Positions 36,012 through 44,003 of a stretch of 64,000 bases of DNA are shown one piece after another. Both the position numbers and the translations under genes were made by a program. The DNA comes from JBBQFI01 sp038237805 (GTDB lineage: Bacteria > Verrucomicrobiota > Verrucomicrobiia > Chthoniobacterales > UBA10450), in contig JBBRYI010000004.1 in NCBI GenBank assembly GCA_038237805.1, positions 186,001 through 250,000 of the forward strand, in the 5' to 3' direction. The notes beneath the pieces were generated by a model. The model did no database searches and was not told the origin of the DNA. It saw only the letters and a list, made by a program, of their open reading frames with translations. Each line of letters starts with the position of its first letter. Positions within the stretch are counted from its first letter, which is position 1.

Positions 36012-36074
36012 TGTAGCGGCGTTTGTGTCAAACGCCGAACCAAAACAAAGGCGCTTGGCACAAGCGCCTCTACA
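36012..36074. repeat. 63-bp element: two hairpins inside a TGTAG/CTACA stem
   Basis: TGTAG and CTACA close the element. Inside are GGCGTTTG-TGT-CAAACGCC and GGCGCTTGG-CAC-AAGCGCC-type hairpins. It sits between the convergent cupin and rpsR genes, one base from the rpsR stop, and could terminate both transcripts (inference). Confidence 0.85.
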
Positions 36075-36075
36075 C

Positions 36076-36315
36076 CTACTTCATCAACAAGACGGAGCGG
36101 CTGCGCTTGATTTCCCGGGTGATTTTGCGGTGCATGTGCGCGGGCATGCCAGTCACGCGACGTGGCAGAATCTTTCCACTCTCAGTTACGAATTTCTTCA
36201 GCAGATCGGGATTCTTGTAATCGATCGCTTCGACCGCGATATCGATGCGACGCCGCGGCATGATACGATTGGCGCGTCGAAAAGCGGAACGGCGTTTGGC
36301 AGTTTTCGGTTGCAT
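36076..36315 (-). CDS. rpsR: Ribosomal protein bS18
   Basis: 79-residue small-subunit protein. The bS18 core is clear: IDYKNPDLLKKFVTESGKI followed by LPRRVTG and HRKITREIKRSRSVLLM. The ATG at 36315 follows the rpmG stop by 5 bases and fits the family length; the open frame upstream is the rpmG gene read in another frame. Gene order dksA-like, rpmG, rpsR. Confidence 0.95.
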   Translation of the reverse strand: MQPKTAKRRSAFRRANRIMPRRRIDIAVEAIDYKNPDLLKKFVTESGKILPRRVTGMPAHMHRKITREIKRSRSVLLMK

Positions 36316-36320
36316 GAAAT

Positions 36321-36494
36321 TTAGCGCGTTTCGCGATGCAGCGTGTGCCGTTTCAAAAACGGATTGTACTTCTTTTTCTCCAGCCGATTCGGCGTCTGCG
36401 GACTTTTTTTGTTCCGCGTGCTCATGTAGCGCGACACCGGCTTGCCGAGAGCTTTCGCTTCCGTGCACTCAAGGGTGATGATTTCCTGCGCCAT
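36321..36494 (-). CDS. rpmG: Ribosomal protein bL33
   Basis: 57 residues, short but unmistakable: ITLECTEAKALGKPVSRYMS, TRNKKSPQTPNRLEKKKYNP and FLKRHTLHRET. Only one Cys is present (residue 10), so this is the zinc-free form of bL33. It lies between the DksA-like gene (stop 2 bases upstream of the ATG) and rpsR, so the three are one transcript. Confidence 0.95.
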   Translation of the reverse strand: MAQEIITLECTEAKALGKPVSRYMSTRNKKSPQTPNRLEKKKYNPFLKRHTLHRETR

Positions 36495-36496
36495 CG

Positions 36497-37225
36497 CTAT
36501 TCCTTGTTCGCGTCAGGTGTGGTGGTCGCTTCTTCTTCCTCGCCTTCGCCGCCTTCTTCATCGGTCAAACCGAAAAGCGATGTGACCGATTGGCGGACAC
36601 GCGAAGCCTTGTTCTGTTTTTCCAGCTGTGCCTGACACTGCACGGTAAACCGAGCAAACGGAATCGCTTCGAGGCGAGCATGAGGAATCGCTTTGCCCGA
36701 CATTTCGCAGACTCCGTAAGTGCCGAGCTCGATCCGTTTCAAGGCCTGATCGATTTCATAAAGCGCATCCTGTTCCTGCGAAAGAAGGCTCAGGGCAAAA
36801 TCGCGATCGTAAGCATCGCTGCCCGCATCGGCCTGGTGCATGCCGAAGGCGGAAGCTTCACTGCCTTCCGCACGGGAACGCAACGTATCCTGCGCCACAC
36901 CCGCCATCGAATCCACCATCGCATCGCGGAGTTGCAGTAGTTTCTCGCGTTGCCCTTTTGTGAAGGCATCGAGCTTACGGGGGCGATGGTTTTTTCCAAC
37001 GAGATCGATCGTGGAGTTCGAATTAATCACTGCCGCGCGGACAGGCGCCTGCTTTGAAGATTTGTTAGGCGCAACCTTCGCCTTCTTTAGAACGCGCGCG
37101 GGCTTTTTGGCTGTAACGGTGCGTTTCTTCGAGGAAGCGGAAGTTTTTTTCGCCGGCTTCGATGCCGCCTTGCGTGCAGGCTTTTTCGAAGCTTTGGAGG
37201 TTTTCTTCTTCTTGGGGCTGGCCAT
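36497..37225 (-). CDS. DksA/TraR-family protein with a long histone H1-like tail
   Basis: 242 residues. The first ~75 are Lys/Ala/Pro-rich, like bacterial H1-type DNA-binding tails. A coiled coil follows (about 88-150, with REKLLQLRDAMVDSM and LLSQEQDALYEIDQALKRI), then the zinc-finger region LGTYGVCEMSGKAIPHARL and RFTVQCQ. The usual C4 finger is reduced: the second Cys of the first pair is replaced (CEMS) and only one Cys is seen in the second. A Glu-rich end (GGEGEEEE) closes the protein. It probably modulates RNA polymerase, perhaps of the downstream ribosomal protein genes (inference). A 7-bp stem (37236-37255) lies 10 bases before the ATG. Confidence 0.85.
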   Translation of the reverse strand: MASPKKKKTSKASKKPARKAASKPAKKTSASSKKRTVTAKKPARVLKKAKVAPNKSSKQAPVRAAVINSNSTIDLVGKNHRPRKLDAFTKGQREKLLQLRDAMVDSMAGVAQDTLRSRAEGSEASAFGMHQADAGSDAYDRDFALSLLSQEQDALYEIDQALKRIELGTYGVCEMSGKAIPHARLEAIPFARFTVQCQAQLEKQNKASRVRQSVTSLFGLTDEEGGEGEEEEATTTPDANKE

Positions 37226-37345
37226 AAAATATTTGTGCCGCCTTTTCCGGCGGCAAAGGGAGGCTTAATTAAGGGCAATTCGGAAATGGCGCAAGCAGAG
37301 ATTTTGTCGGCAAAACGCCTTTAAATCACGCGATCTCTGACTTCA

Positions 37346-38140
37346 TTATGAGCTCGCGCTCGAATAATGACGCAGGGCGAAACGCCAGAATATTCGCGAC
37401 CACCAGAACGCGATTGTCGCCGCTGCGACCAGTTGCAACATCAGCCAGCCAGGTTGCTGAAATGGCTTGATCAAAAGCCGCGTTGGAATATTCGCGACGA
37501 TTACAACCGGGATAATCCAACTGAAAACGAAGCGGAATAATCCCGGATAAATCACGTCGGGATAGCGCGCGATATTGAGGAAGTTGAAGTAACCGTAAAC
37601 AAGTCCTTGCGCGCGCACGATCCAGAAACTAACGGCGGCGAGGCTGAGCATGATGGAATAGTGAATGGCGACGCCGAAAATCAATGCGGTCAGGTAAAGC
37701 AAAATGGCGCCCGCACCTGGGACAATTCCCAAGCGAGATAAAGAAATGACGACGACAATTGCGCCCAGTGCCGCGTTAATGACGCTATCGAGACTGAATT
37801 GTTTACTCGAAACCGAAAATTGGCTGTCGATTGGGAGCACGAGCAGTGAGTCGAGTTTCCCGGTACGAACCAGTTCGGGGATGTTGGAAATGTTGACGAA
37901 GAAAAAAGCCTGAAAAATCTGCGCGATGATCTGATGGGTTCCGACGAGCAGCACTACTTCCCACTTCGTCCAATCGCCGATCCGATCCACCTGGCCGAAG
38001 ATGATGCTAAAGAAAAGGATTTGGCCGAAAAACCAAAGCACCTCAACGATGAGCCAAAGGATAAAATTCGCCTTGAAACTCATCTCGCGGATGAGCGAGT
38101 TGCGCAGCATGATCGAATAAATTTCGAAATAGCGGCGCAT
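37346..38140 (-). CDS. ABC-2 type transporter permease
   Basis: 264 residues with about six membrane helices. The pattern (FGQVDRIGDWTKWEVVLLVG, NIPELVRTGKLDSLLVLPID and YPDVIYPGLFRFVFSWIIPV) is that of the DUF990-like ABC-2 permeases, which pair with a separate ATPase to export a drug or envelope compound. No matching ATPase gene lies next to it; the downstream region reaches rpmG/dksA. It is divergent from the macA-like gene. Confidence 0.87.
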   Translation of the reverse strand: MRRYFEIYSIMLRNSLIREMSFKANFILWLIVEVLWFFGQILFFSIIFGQVDRIGDWTKWEVVLLVGTHQIIAQIFQAFFFVNISNIPELVRTGKLDSLLVLPIDSQFSVSSKQFSLDSVINAALGAIVVVISLSRLGIVPGAGAILLYLTALIFGVAIHYSIMLSLAAVSFWIVRAQGLVYGYFNFLNIARYPDVIYPGLFRFVFSWIIPVVIVANIPTRLLIKPFQQPGWLMLQLVAAATIAFWWSRIFWRFALRHYSSASS

Positions 38141-38200
38141 CGACTTAGTGTAACCAACAATGGCGCGGCGCGGTCATAATTTTACACGTCGCTACCTTTG

Positions 38201-39400
38201 ATGAAACGAAAGCTTTTGATTGTTCTGGGAGGCGTTGTGCTCTTGATCGTGGCGTTTGCATTGCGTCGATGTGGCAGCGGGGACAGCGGAACTTTTCAAA
38301 CGGCGACCGTAACGCGTGGACCGATCACACAGGCCGTCACCGCTACTGGCACGCTGAATCCGGTCGTGAACGTGCAGGTTGGCAGTCAGGTCTCGGGTAA
38401 CATCCAAAAACTTTTCGTGGATTATAATTCGACGGTAAAAGCTGGCCAAGTCGTTGCGCAAATTGATCCGGCCCTTTTTCAAGCGACGGTGACGCAGGCC
38501 GAGGGCGATCTCGCGAGCGCGCAGGCGGCGCTCGAACTGGCGCGAATCAATGCCAATCGTATCCAGGGACTCGTGGCCAAACAAAGTTCGGCGCAAGCCG
38601 ATCTCGATACGGCAACGGCTGCGCTGCATCAAGCCGAGGCTAATGTGAAAATCAAACAAGGCGCGCTCGATAAAGCAAAAGCCGATCTCGATCATTGCAC
38701 GATTACTTCGCCCATCGACGGCGTCGTCATTTCGCGCAGTGTCGATGTCGGTCAGACCGTCGCCGCCAGTTTGCAAGCGCCCGTCATTTTTACGATCGCA
38801 AATGATCTCGCAAAAATGCAGATCGATTCCAACGTCGCCGAAGCCGATGTCGGCGTGGTCGTCGTCGATCAAAATGTTGATTTCTCTGTCGACGCCTTTC
38901 CGAATCAAACCTTTCACGGCAAGGTTATCCAGGTTCGAAACGCTCCCATCGCGGTGCAAAACGTCGTTACCTACGACACGGTGATTGGCGTCAGTAATCC
39001 GGAGTTAAAGTTGAAACCGGGAATGACGGCAAATGTTTCGATCGTTATTTCCCATCGCGACAATGTTCTGAAAATCAGTAATGCGGCACTGCGGTTTCGA
39101 CCAGCCGAGAGCAAAAGCGCCGAGCCAAAGGCGAGCGCGTCGCCTCGCGCACGAACAAATAGCGGCGGCGGTCGCAATCGCTCCGGTGAGTATCGTAGTG
39201 AGCGGACCGTTTATGTTTTGCGCGGAAGCGAGCCAACGCCTGTGCAAATCAAGACTGGTATCAGTGACGGTGTTTACACGGAAGTGTTGGAGGGTTTGCA
39301 GGAAGGCGATCGGGCGGTCACTGCAGCATTGGGGGCGGACAAGGAAGCGGCACGAGCGCAAACAAATCCATTTAGCGGCGGCGGGCCGAGAAGATTCTAA
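38201..39400 (+). CDS. macA: MacA-like periplasmic adaptor (membrane fusion protein)
   Basis: 399 residues. An N-terminal helix (about 5-22) anchors it, followed by a barrel-sandwich half motif (TATGTLNPVVNVQVGSQVSG), a long alpha hairpin (about 90-170) and the second lipoyl half (CTITSPIDGVVISRSVDVGQ). The membrane-proximal domain carries a low-complexity Ser/Arg/Gly insert at about 300-330. It delivers substrates to an outer-membrane channel, which is not encoded nearby. Followed two bases later by the MacB-type ATPase. Confidence 0.93.
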   Translation: MKRKLLIVLGGVVLLIVAFALRRCGSGDSGTFQTATVTRGPITQAVTATGTLNPVVNVQVGSQVSGNIQKLFVDYNSTVKAGQVVAQIDPALFQATVTQAEGDLASAQAALELARINANRIQGLVAKQSSAQADLDTATAALHQAEANVKIKQGALDKAKADLDHCTITSPIDGVVISRSVDVGQTVAASLQAPVIFTIANDLAKMQIDSNVAEADVGVVVVDQNVDFSVDAFPNQTFHGKVIQVRNAPIAVQNVVTYDTVIGVSNPELKLKPGMTANVSIVISHRDNVLKISNAALRFRPAESKSAEPKASASPRARTNSGGGRNRSGEYRSERTVYVLRGSEPTPVQIKTGISDGVYTEVLEGLQEGDRAVTAALGADKEAARAQTNPFSGGGPRRF

Positions 39401-39401
39401 A

Positions 39402-40220
39402 ATGCCTAACGAGAGTAATGGCGCCGTCGTTCACCTCGCCGACGTGCACAAGACCTATCGCACCGGGGAGATGGAGGTCCGCGCGGTGCGCGGTGTTTCT
39501 CTCGAAATTCATCGCGGTGAGTTTGTCGCGTTAATGGGCTCAAGCGGGTCCGGCAAATCGACGCTCATGAATATTCTCGGATGTCTCGATCGTCCGACAC
39601 AGGGACATTATAAACTCGACGGTGCCGACGTTTCGCAGTTGGGGCGCGATCAACTGGCAGACATTCGAAACGGAAAACTTGGGTTCGTCTTTCAAAGCTT
39701 CAATCTGCTTCCGCGCACTTCTGCTCGGGAAAATGTCGAGTTGCCGTTACTTTACGGTCACCACGGCCTAACGAGTGATCAATTGCGCGAAAAGGCCGAC
39801 CGTGTGCTCGTGGCTGTCGGGTTGAAAGGTCGCGAAGAACATCATCCGAGCCAGCTTTCCGGTGGCCAGCAGCAGCGTGTCGCGATTGCGCGCGCCCTCG
39901 TCAACGATCCCGAGGTTTTGCTCGCTGACGAACCAACCGGTAATCTCGATAGCCGAACGAGCATCGAGATCATGGGAATTTTCCAGGAGTTAAACGAACG
40001 CGGCATCACTATCATCATGGTCACGCACGAGCCCGACATCGCAGCATATGCACGACGCAATGTCCTGATGCGAGACGGTCTCGTGCAAAGCGATCGCGCG
40101 GTGACGCAACGGTTCAATGCGGTGGACGAACTTGCGAAGGCGCCAGCAGTCGATGACGCGCCTAACGAGCCCTCACCCTCCCCTCTCCCACGGGTAGAGG
40201 GATCAAATGAAGCACCATGA
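39402..40220 (+). CDS. MacB-type ABC transporter ATPase subunit
   Basis: 272-residue ABC ATPase. Walker A is GSSGSGKSTLM, the Q-loop FVFQSFNLLPR, the signature LSGGQQQRVAIARAL, Walker B VLLADEPTGNLD and the H-loop MVTHEPD. In E. coli MacB the ATPase and permease are one chain; here they are separate genes, as in many LolD/MacB relatives. The last ~16 residues (PSPSPLPRVEG...) are encoded by a palindromic repeat that invaded the 3' end. The ATG at 39402 is part of ATGCCTAACGAG, a copy of the over-represented word. Confidence 0.94.
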   Translation: MPNESNGAVVHLADVHKTYRTGEMEVRAVRGVSLEIHRGEFVALMGSSGSGKSTLMNILGCLDRPTQGHYKLDGADVSQLGRDQLADIRNGKLGFVFQSFNLLPRTSARENVELPLLYGHHGLTSDQLREKADRVLVAVGLKGREEHHPSQLSGGQQQRVAIARALVNDPEVLLADEPTGNLDSRTSIEIMGIFQELNERGITIIMVTHEPDIAAYARRNVLMRDGLVQSDRAVTQRFNAVDELAKAPAVDDAPNEPSPSPLPRVEGSNEAP

Positions 40221-40292
40221 AAATTAAACAAACCAAAGCGGGAAGGTGCAACACGGTTCCTTCTCCCTGAGGGAGAAGGTTAGGATGAGGGC
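40169..40292. repeat. 124-bp palindromic element with GCCCTCA/TGAGGGC ends
   Basis: Ends of the GCCCTCACCCT type face AGGATGAGGGC, with inner hairpins CTCTCCCACGGGTAGAG and CCTTCTCCCTGAGGGAGAAGG. It spans the 3' end of the ATPase gene and the gap before the permease gene, so it contributes the C-terminal codons and stop of the former. It is a non-autonomous palindromic element by form. Confidence 0.75.
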
Positions 40293-40308
40293 CATTTAGA
40301 ACGTCATT

Positions 40309-41526
40309 ATGAGAGTAGTCTCGACAATCAAGATCGCATTTCGCGCGTTGCGGCGAAACAAACTGCGCTCGGTTCTTACTGCGCTTGGCATCATCATCGG
40401 TGTCGGTGCGGTCATCGCGATGGTCGGCATCGGTAACGGTGCGAAGGCGCAAGTGGAAGCGCAGATCGCAAGTCTCGGTGAGAATATTATTCTCGTTTTT
40501 TCCGGCAGCACGACCGCGAGCGGCATTCGCACAGGATGGGGCGGAGCTGGAACATTAAAAGTTGAGGACGCTGAAGCGATTCGTCGGGAAGTACCTGGAG
40601 TGACGGCGGTCAGTGAGGAAGTCGCGTCGACTACGCAGGTCGCAGCGGGAAACCAAAATTGGTTCACGCGCATTTTCGGCGAATCAGCCGAGTATTTCGA
40701 CATTCGCCAATGGCCGTTGGCTGAAGGCGGGCCATTTACGGATCAGGATGTGCGCAGCTCGAATAAGGTCTGCGTGATCGGACGCACGACGGCGACGCAG
40801 ATTTACGGCAACGAAGATGCCGTAGGACAAATTTTGCGGATCAAGAATGTGCCCTTCACGATTACAGGCGTTTTGACGCCGAAAGGTTTGAGCGCGCAAG
40901 GGACAGATCAGGATGACGTCGTCATCATGCCGTTCACGAGTGCAATGAAACGCGTGACTGGTGGCACGACGTTGCGGAACATCAATGTGCAGGTCGGCAA
41001 CGCCAACGAACTCGCCGCCGCGCAACAGCAGATCATCGCTTTGCTGCGGCAGCGTCACAATATTCGTGAAGGTCGGGATGACGATTTCACGGTGCGAAAT
41101 CAGCAGGAGATTGCCGAAGCGGCGACGGCGACCGCAGACGTGATGAAAGGATTGCTCGGTGCGATCGCCGGGGTTTCGCTCGTCGTCGGCGGCATCGGGA
41201 TCATGAACATCATGCTCGTGAGCGTAACGGAACGAACACGCGAGATCGGTGTCCGGCTCGCCGTGGGTGCACATGGCAGCGATATCCTGACGCAATTTTT
41301 GATCGAAGCGGTTTCGCTCAGCGCCGTCGGCGGAATCATCGGGATCGTGCTGGGGATCGCGTCGTCGAAAATTCTCGCGGCAGTGAAACATTGGCCCTCG
41401 CTTATCTCGCCCAGCTCGATTCTGGTCGCGTTTCTCGTCAGCGCGGCGGTAGGCGTGTTTTTTGGATTCTATCCTGCGCGCGAAGCCGCGCGTTTGGATC
41501 CGATCGAAGCGTTGCGTTACGAATGA
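40309..41526 (+). CDS. macB: MacB-type permease (FtsX-like fold)
   Basis: 405 residues. The N-terminal helix segment IAFRALRRNKLRSVLTALGI and IIIGVGAVIAMVGIGNGAKA is the MacB_PCD signature. A periplasmic domain of ~220 residues follows, then three C-terminal helices with LLGAIAGVSLVVGGIGIMNI, RTREIGVRLAVGA and FGFYPAREAARLDPIEALRYE. It forms a tripartite exporter with the adaptor and ATPase upstream; macrolides, peptides or lipids are the family's substrates, and the actual one is unknown. Confidence 0.95.
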   Translation: MRVVSTIKIAFRALRRNKLRSVLTALGIIIGVGAVIAMVGIGNGAKAQVEAQIASLGENIILVFSGSTTASGIRTGWGGAGTLKVEDAEAIRREVPGVTAVSEEVASTTQVAAGNQNWFTRIFGESAEYFDIRQWPLAEGGPFTDQDVRSSNKVCVIGRTTATQIYGNEDAVGQILRIKNVPFTITGVLTPKGLSAQGTDQDDVVIMPFTSAMKRVTGGTTLRNINVQVGNANELAAAQQQIIALLRQRHNIREGRDDDFTVRNQQEIAEAATATADVMKGLLGAIAGVSLVVGGIGIMNIMLVSVTERTREIGVRLAVGAHGSDILTQFLIEAVSLSAVGGIIGIVLGIASSKILAAVKHWPSLISPSSILVAFLVSAAVGVFFGFYPAREAARLDPIEALRYE

Positions 41527-41530
41527 AGCG

Positions 41531-42223
41531 CTAGCGTAATTGCAGCCCGAGTCGAACGGCGAAGTAAATCATCACAACCGCGGTCAGCGCCTGCGTAAGA
41601 ATTTGCCACGACGGATGTGCAAAAATCCGGGTTCCTTGTTTAACCGCGAGACAGAGCACAAGGGTCCACGTCACCGCGCCGAGAACAACCGCACCTGCAA
41701 GCGCCAGAGAATTAATGAATGTACGGGAGCTTCCTTGCTGACTACCGATGACGGCAAACCAAAATCCGATACTAAGGGGACTCGTGAGTGCGAGCGTGAA
41801 GCCGAGAAAATAGCCGCCTCTTTTCGGGCGCGGACTGCGCGTGGAAAGACCATTCGTTAGGCTGGCAACGCGGTGCTCTCGCGCAGCCCGCCACGCATGG
41901 TTCGCATACGTGCACGCAAGAAATAAAAGCAGCACGAGACTAAACACACCGAGAATCAAACGAACTCTCGGCGTATTCATGAGCGCGCCGGCACCAGCGC
42001 TGACGCCAAGCGCCCAACAGAAATCGCCGGAACACGCGCCGAGTCCAAGCGGCCAGGCCGACCAAAATCCACCTCCGGCGGAATGCGGAAGCAGACTGCG
42101 TCGAATCATCTCGACGTTGATCGGTCCCGGCGGCCACGCGACCGACCAGCCAAGAATGAAACCGTTCAGTAGTGTTGCGTTGACGATGAATGCGAGCGTC
42201 AGAGCGGACGGCAGTATTGTCAT
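41531..42223 (-). CDS. LysE/RhtB-family exporter
   Basis: 230 residues, about six membrane helices. The family features are WSVAWPPGPINVEMIRRSL near the N-terminus, GFWSAWPLGLGACSGDFCWA and FTLALTSPLSIGFWFAVIGS. It exports amino acids or similar small metabolites. The only in-frame ATG before residue 39 is at 42223, within the terminus of a palindromic element, so the repeat seems to have provided the start codon. Confidence 0.88.
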   Translation of the reverse strand: MTILPSALTLAFIVNATLLNGFILGWSVAWPPGPINVEMIRRSLLPHSAGGGFWSAWPLGLGACSGDFCWALGVSAGAGALMNTPRVRLILGVFSLVLLLFLACTYANHAWRAAREHRVASLTNGLSTRSPRPKRGGYFLGFTLALTSPLSIGFWFAVIGSQQGSSRTFINSLALAGAVVLGAVTWTLVLCLAVKQGTRIFAHPSWQILTQALTAVVMIYFAVRLGLQLR

Positions 42224-42299
42224 TCTGAGCGAAGCGAAGAACCTCGCGAATTAAAGCCGGACGTCGCTTGCGAGGTCCCTCGCTTCGCTCGGGATGACA
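42218..42299. repeat. 82-bp palindrome, TGTCATTCTGAGCGAAGCGA family
   Basis: The left arm TGTCATTCTGAGCGAAGCGA and continuing bases pair with the right arm ending CGCTTCGCTCGGGATGACA, about 30 bp each with few mismatches. It is the same family as 7851-7956. It lies between lysE-like and the secreted hypothetical gene and overlaps the first codons of the former. Confidence 0.88.
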
Positions 42300-42318
42300 A
42301 ACGGGTGCGAGCGAAACG

Positions 42319-43074
42319 TTACATCCCGCATCTCGTTTTTACTTCGGCAAAGCTGGAACGGCGCGCGAGCAAACCTGCAAGGTAAGAGTCCGTCGCCGGC
42401 ACGCTGCTTATTCGCGTGAGGTTGGCCGGCGTTTCGAGCCTCGAGAAAATCGCGTGAATGATTTTACTTCGCGGAACTGTTTTAATTCCGTAGCCCAGCG
42501 GAATGTTGCTCGACCAAAAGCGCACGTAATCCAATCCATATTGTTTCTCCATGCCGAGGAAAATTACGGAATGGCCGCGTTCATACTTTCCGACTTCCGA
42601 GGACCAAAAGATCTTCATGAAATCTCCCGGCATCGCTTCCGCGAAATCCTCGAAGTTTCTTCCGAGTTTCAATTCGTAAAAAAGGCGCGCCGTTCCCGGA
42701 CCGTTCGCGTTCCAACGTCCCCAAACGCCTTCGCCGTCACGTTGATTTCGAATCATCAATTGTTCGAGCGTAGCGAAATCGAGATGCAGTGAGCCGGCCG
42801 CACGCGCCGCCTCGAGCGCTTTCATGAAAACGAGATAGGTCGCGCCCGAGCAATAACTGGGGGAAGCCGCAGAAGGGAGAATGAAGAATTTTCCCGATTC
42901 AAAATGAGCTGCCGATTGCAGGCGAATCGTGGCCACGCGCGAAACGGAATATTTCCCGCCTACTGGCATTTGATTGATCTGATCAAGAATCGTGTCGTTT
43001 AAGCTTAGTTCTTGCGCAGCGATGGAATGCGCGAAAAAACAAACGCTTAGCGCAAGGACGAAACGGACAAACAC
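42319..43074 (-). CDS. Secreted protein, possible NlpC/P60- or CHAP-like cysteine hydrolase
   Basis: 251 residues with a signal peptide ending SIAAQ. A Cys in SPSYCSGATYLVFMKALE and a His in ERGHSVIFLGMEK are placed like the Cys and His of NlpC/P60 or amidase-type cysteine hydrolases, so peptidoglycan or peptide cleavage is possible. I do not recognise a named family. It is divergent from dapF. Confidence 0.7.
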   Translation of the reverse strand: MFVRFVLALSVCFFAHSIAAQELSLNDTILDQINQMPVGGKYSVSRVATIRLQSAAHFESGKFFILPSAASPSYCSGATYLVFMKALEAARAAGSLHLDFATLEQLMIRNQRDGEGVWGRWNANGPGTARLFYELKLGRNFEDFAEAMPGDFMKIFWSSEVGKYERGHSVIFLGMEKQYGLDYVRFWSSNIPLGYGIKTVPRSKIIHAIFSRLETPANLTRISSVPATDSYLAGLLARRSSFAEVKTRCGM

Positions 43075-43171
43075 AAGCGATTAATAGGAGACTTGCGCGG
43101 TGACGCAACCGACGATTGCGATCGCCCCAGGTGTTGCGGCCGACACGGCCGCCGCTACACTAACGAACGTT

Positions 43172-43975
43172 ATGCTTCGCTTCACTAAAATGAACGGCGC
43201 GGGTAATGATTTTGTCCTGCTCGATAACCGAGACGGAGAGCTGCACCTGGCGCCGCAACAGATCGTGCGCATCTGCGATCGTCATCGCGGAGTTGGAGCG
43301 GATGGAGTGCTGGTTTTGGAGAACGCGGCGAACGGCGCGGATTTTCGGATGCGATACTACAACGCCGACGGCGGCGAAGCGGAGATGTGCGGTAACGGCG
43401 CGCGTTGTTTTGCGCGTTTCGCGCAACGAACCACCGGACTAAGGAATGAACTCTCTTTCGAGACGCCCGCGGGTGTGATTGGGGCAAAGCTCGACGGCGA
43501 TTTGGTTTCTTTGCAGATGAGCGACCCAACGGATTTGCGCCTGGGGGTCGAGATTTCCACTGACGCCGAAAATCTTGACGGCCATTTTATTAACACTGGT
43601 GTTCCGCATGTCGTCGTTCCCGTGACGAACATCGAGAGCGTTGATGTCCGAAAAACGGGATCCGCCATACGACATCACAAATTATTTTCACCCAAAGGTG
43701 CGAACGCGAACTTCTTGGAAAAGAGAAGCCGGAGGCGCATTGCCATTCGCACATACGAACGCGGCGTGGAGGATGAAACGCTCGCGTGCGGAACGGGCGT
43801 CGTGGCCAGCGCGCTGATCTTCGCGACGACGGAAATTGTGGATGGACCGATTGGTGTCCTGGTCCGTGGCGGAAGCGAACTGACTGTCGGATTTAAGAAA
43901 AATGGCGACCAGTTTACGAACGTAACGCTGACCGGTCCGGCAGAGTTTGTCTTCGAAGGAACGATCGAGGTTTAG
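43172..43975 (+). CDS. dapF: Diaminopimelate epimerase
   Basis: Converts LL- to meso-diaminopimelate for peptidoglycan and lysine; 267 residues. Both catalytic Cys are present: AEMCGNGARCFARF and DETLACGTGVVASA. The N-terminal FTKMNGAGNDFVLLDNRDG fixes the ATG at 43172 over an upstream in-frame start. It leads a dapF-dapA-dapB run. Confidence 0.97.
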   Translation: MLRFTKMNGAGNDFVLLDNRDGELHLAPQQIVRICDRHRGVGADGVLVLENAANGADFRMRYYNADGGEAEMCGNGARCFARFAQRTTGLRNELSFETPAGVIGAKLDGDLVSLQMSDPTDLRLGVEISTDAENLDGHFINTGVPHVVVPVTNIESVDVRKTGSAIRHHKLFSPKGANANFLEKRSRRRIAIRTYERGVEDETLACGTGVVASALIFATTEIVDGPIGVLVRGGSELTVGFKKNGDQFTNVTLTGPAEFVFEGTIEV

Positions 43976-44003
43976 AGGTCGATTGCGTTTGCTTGCCTAA
44001 CGA

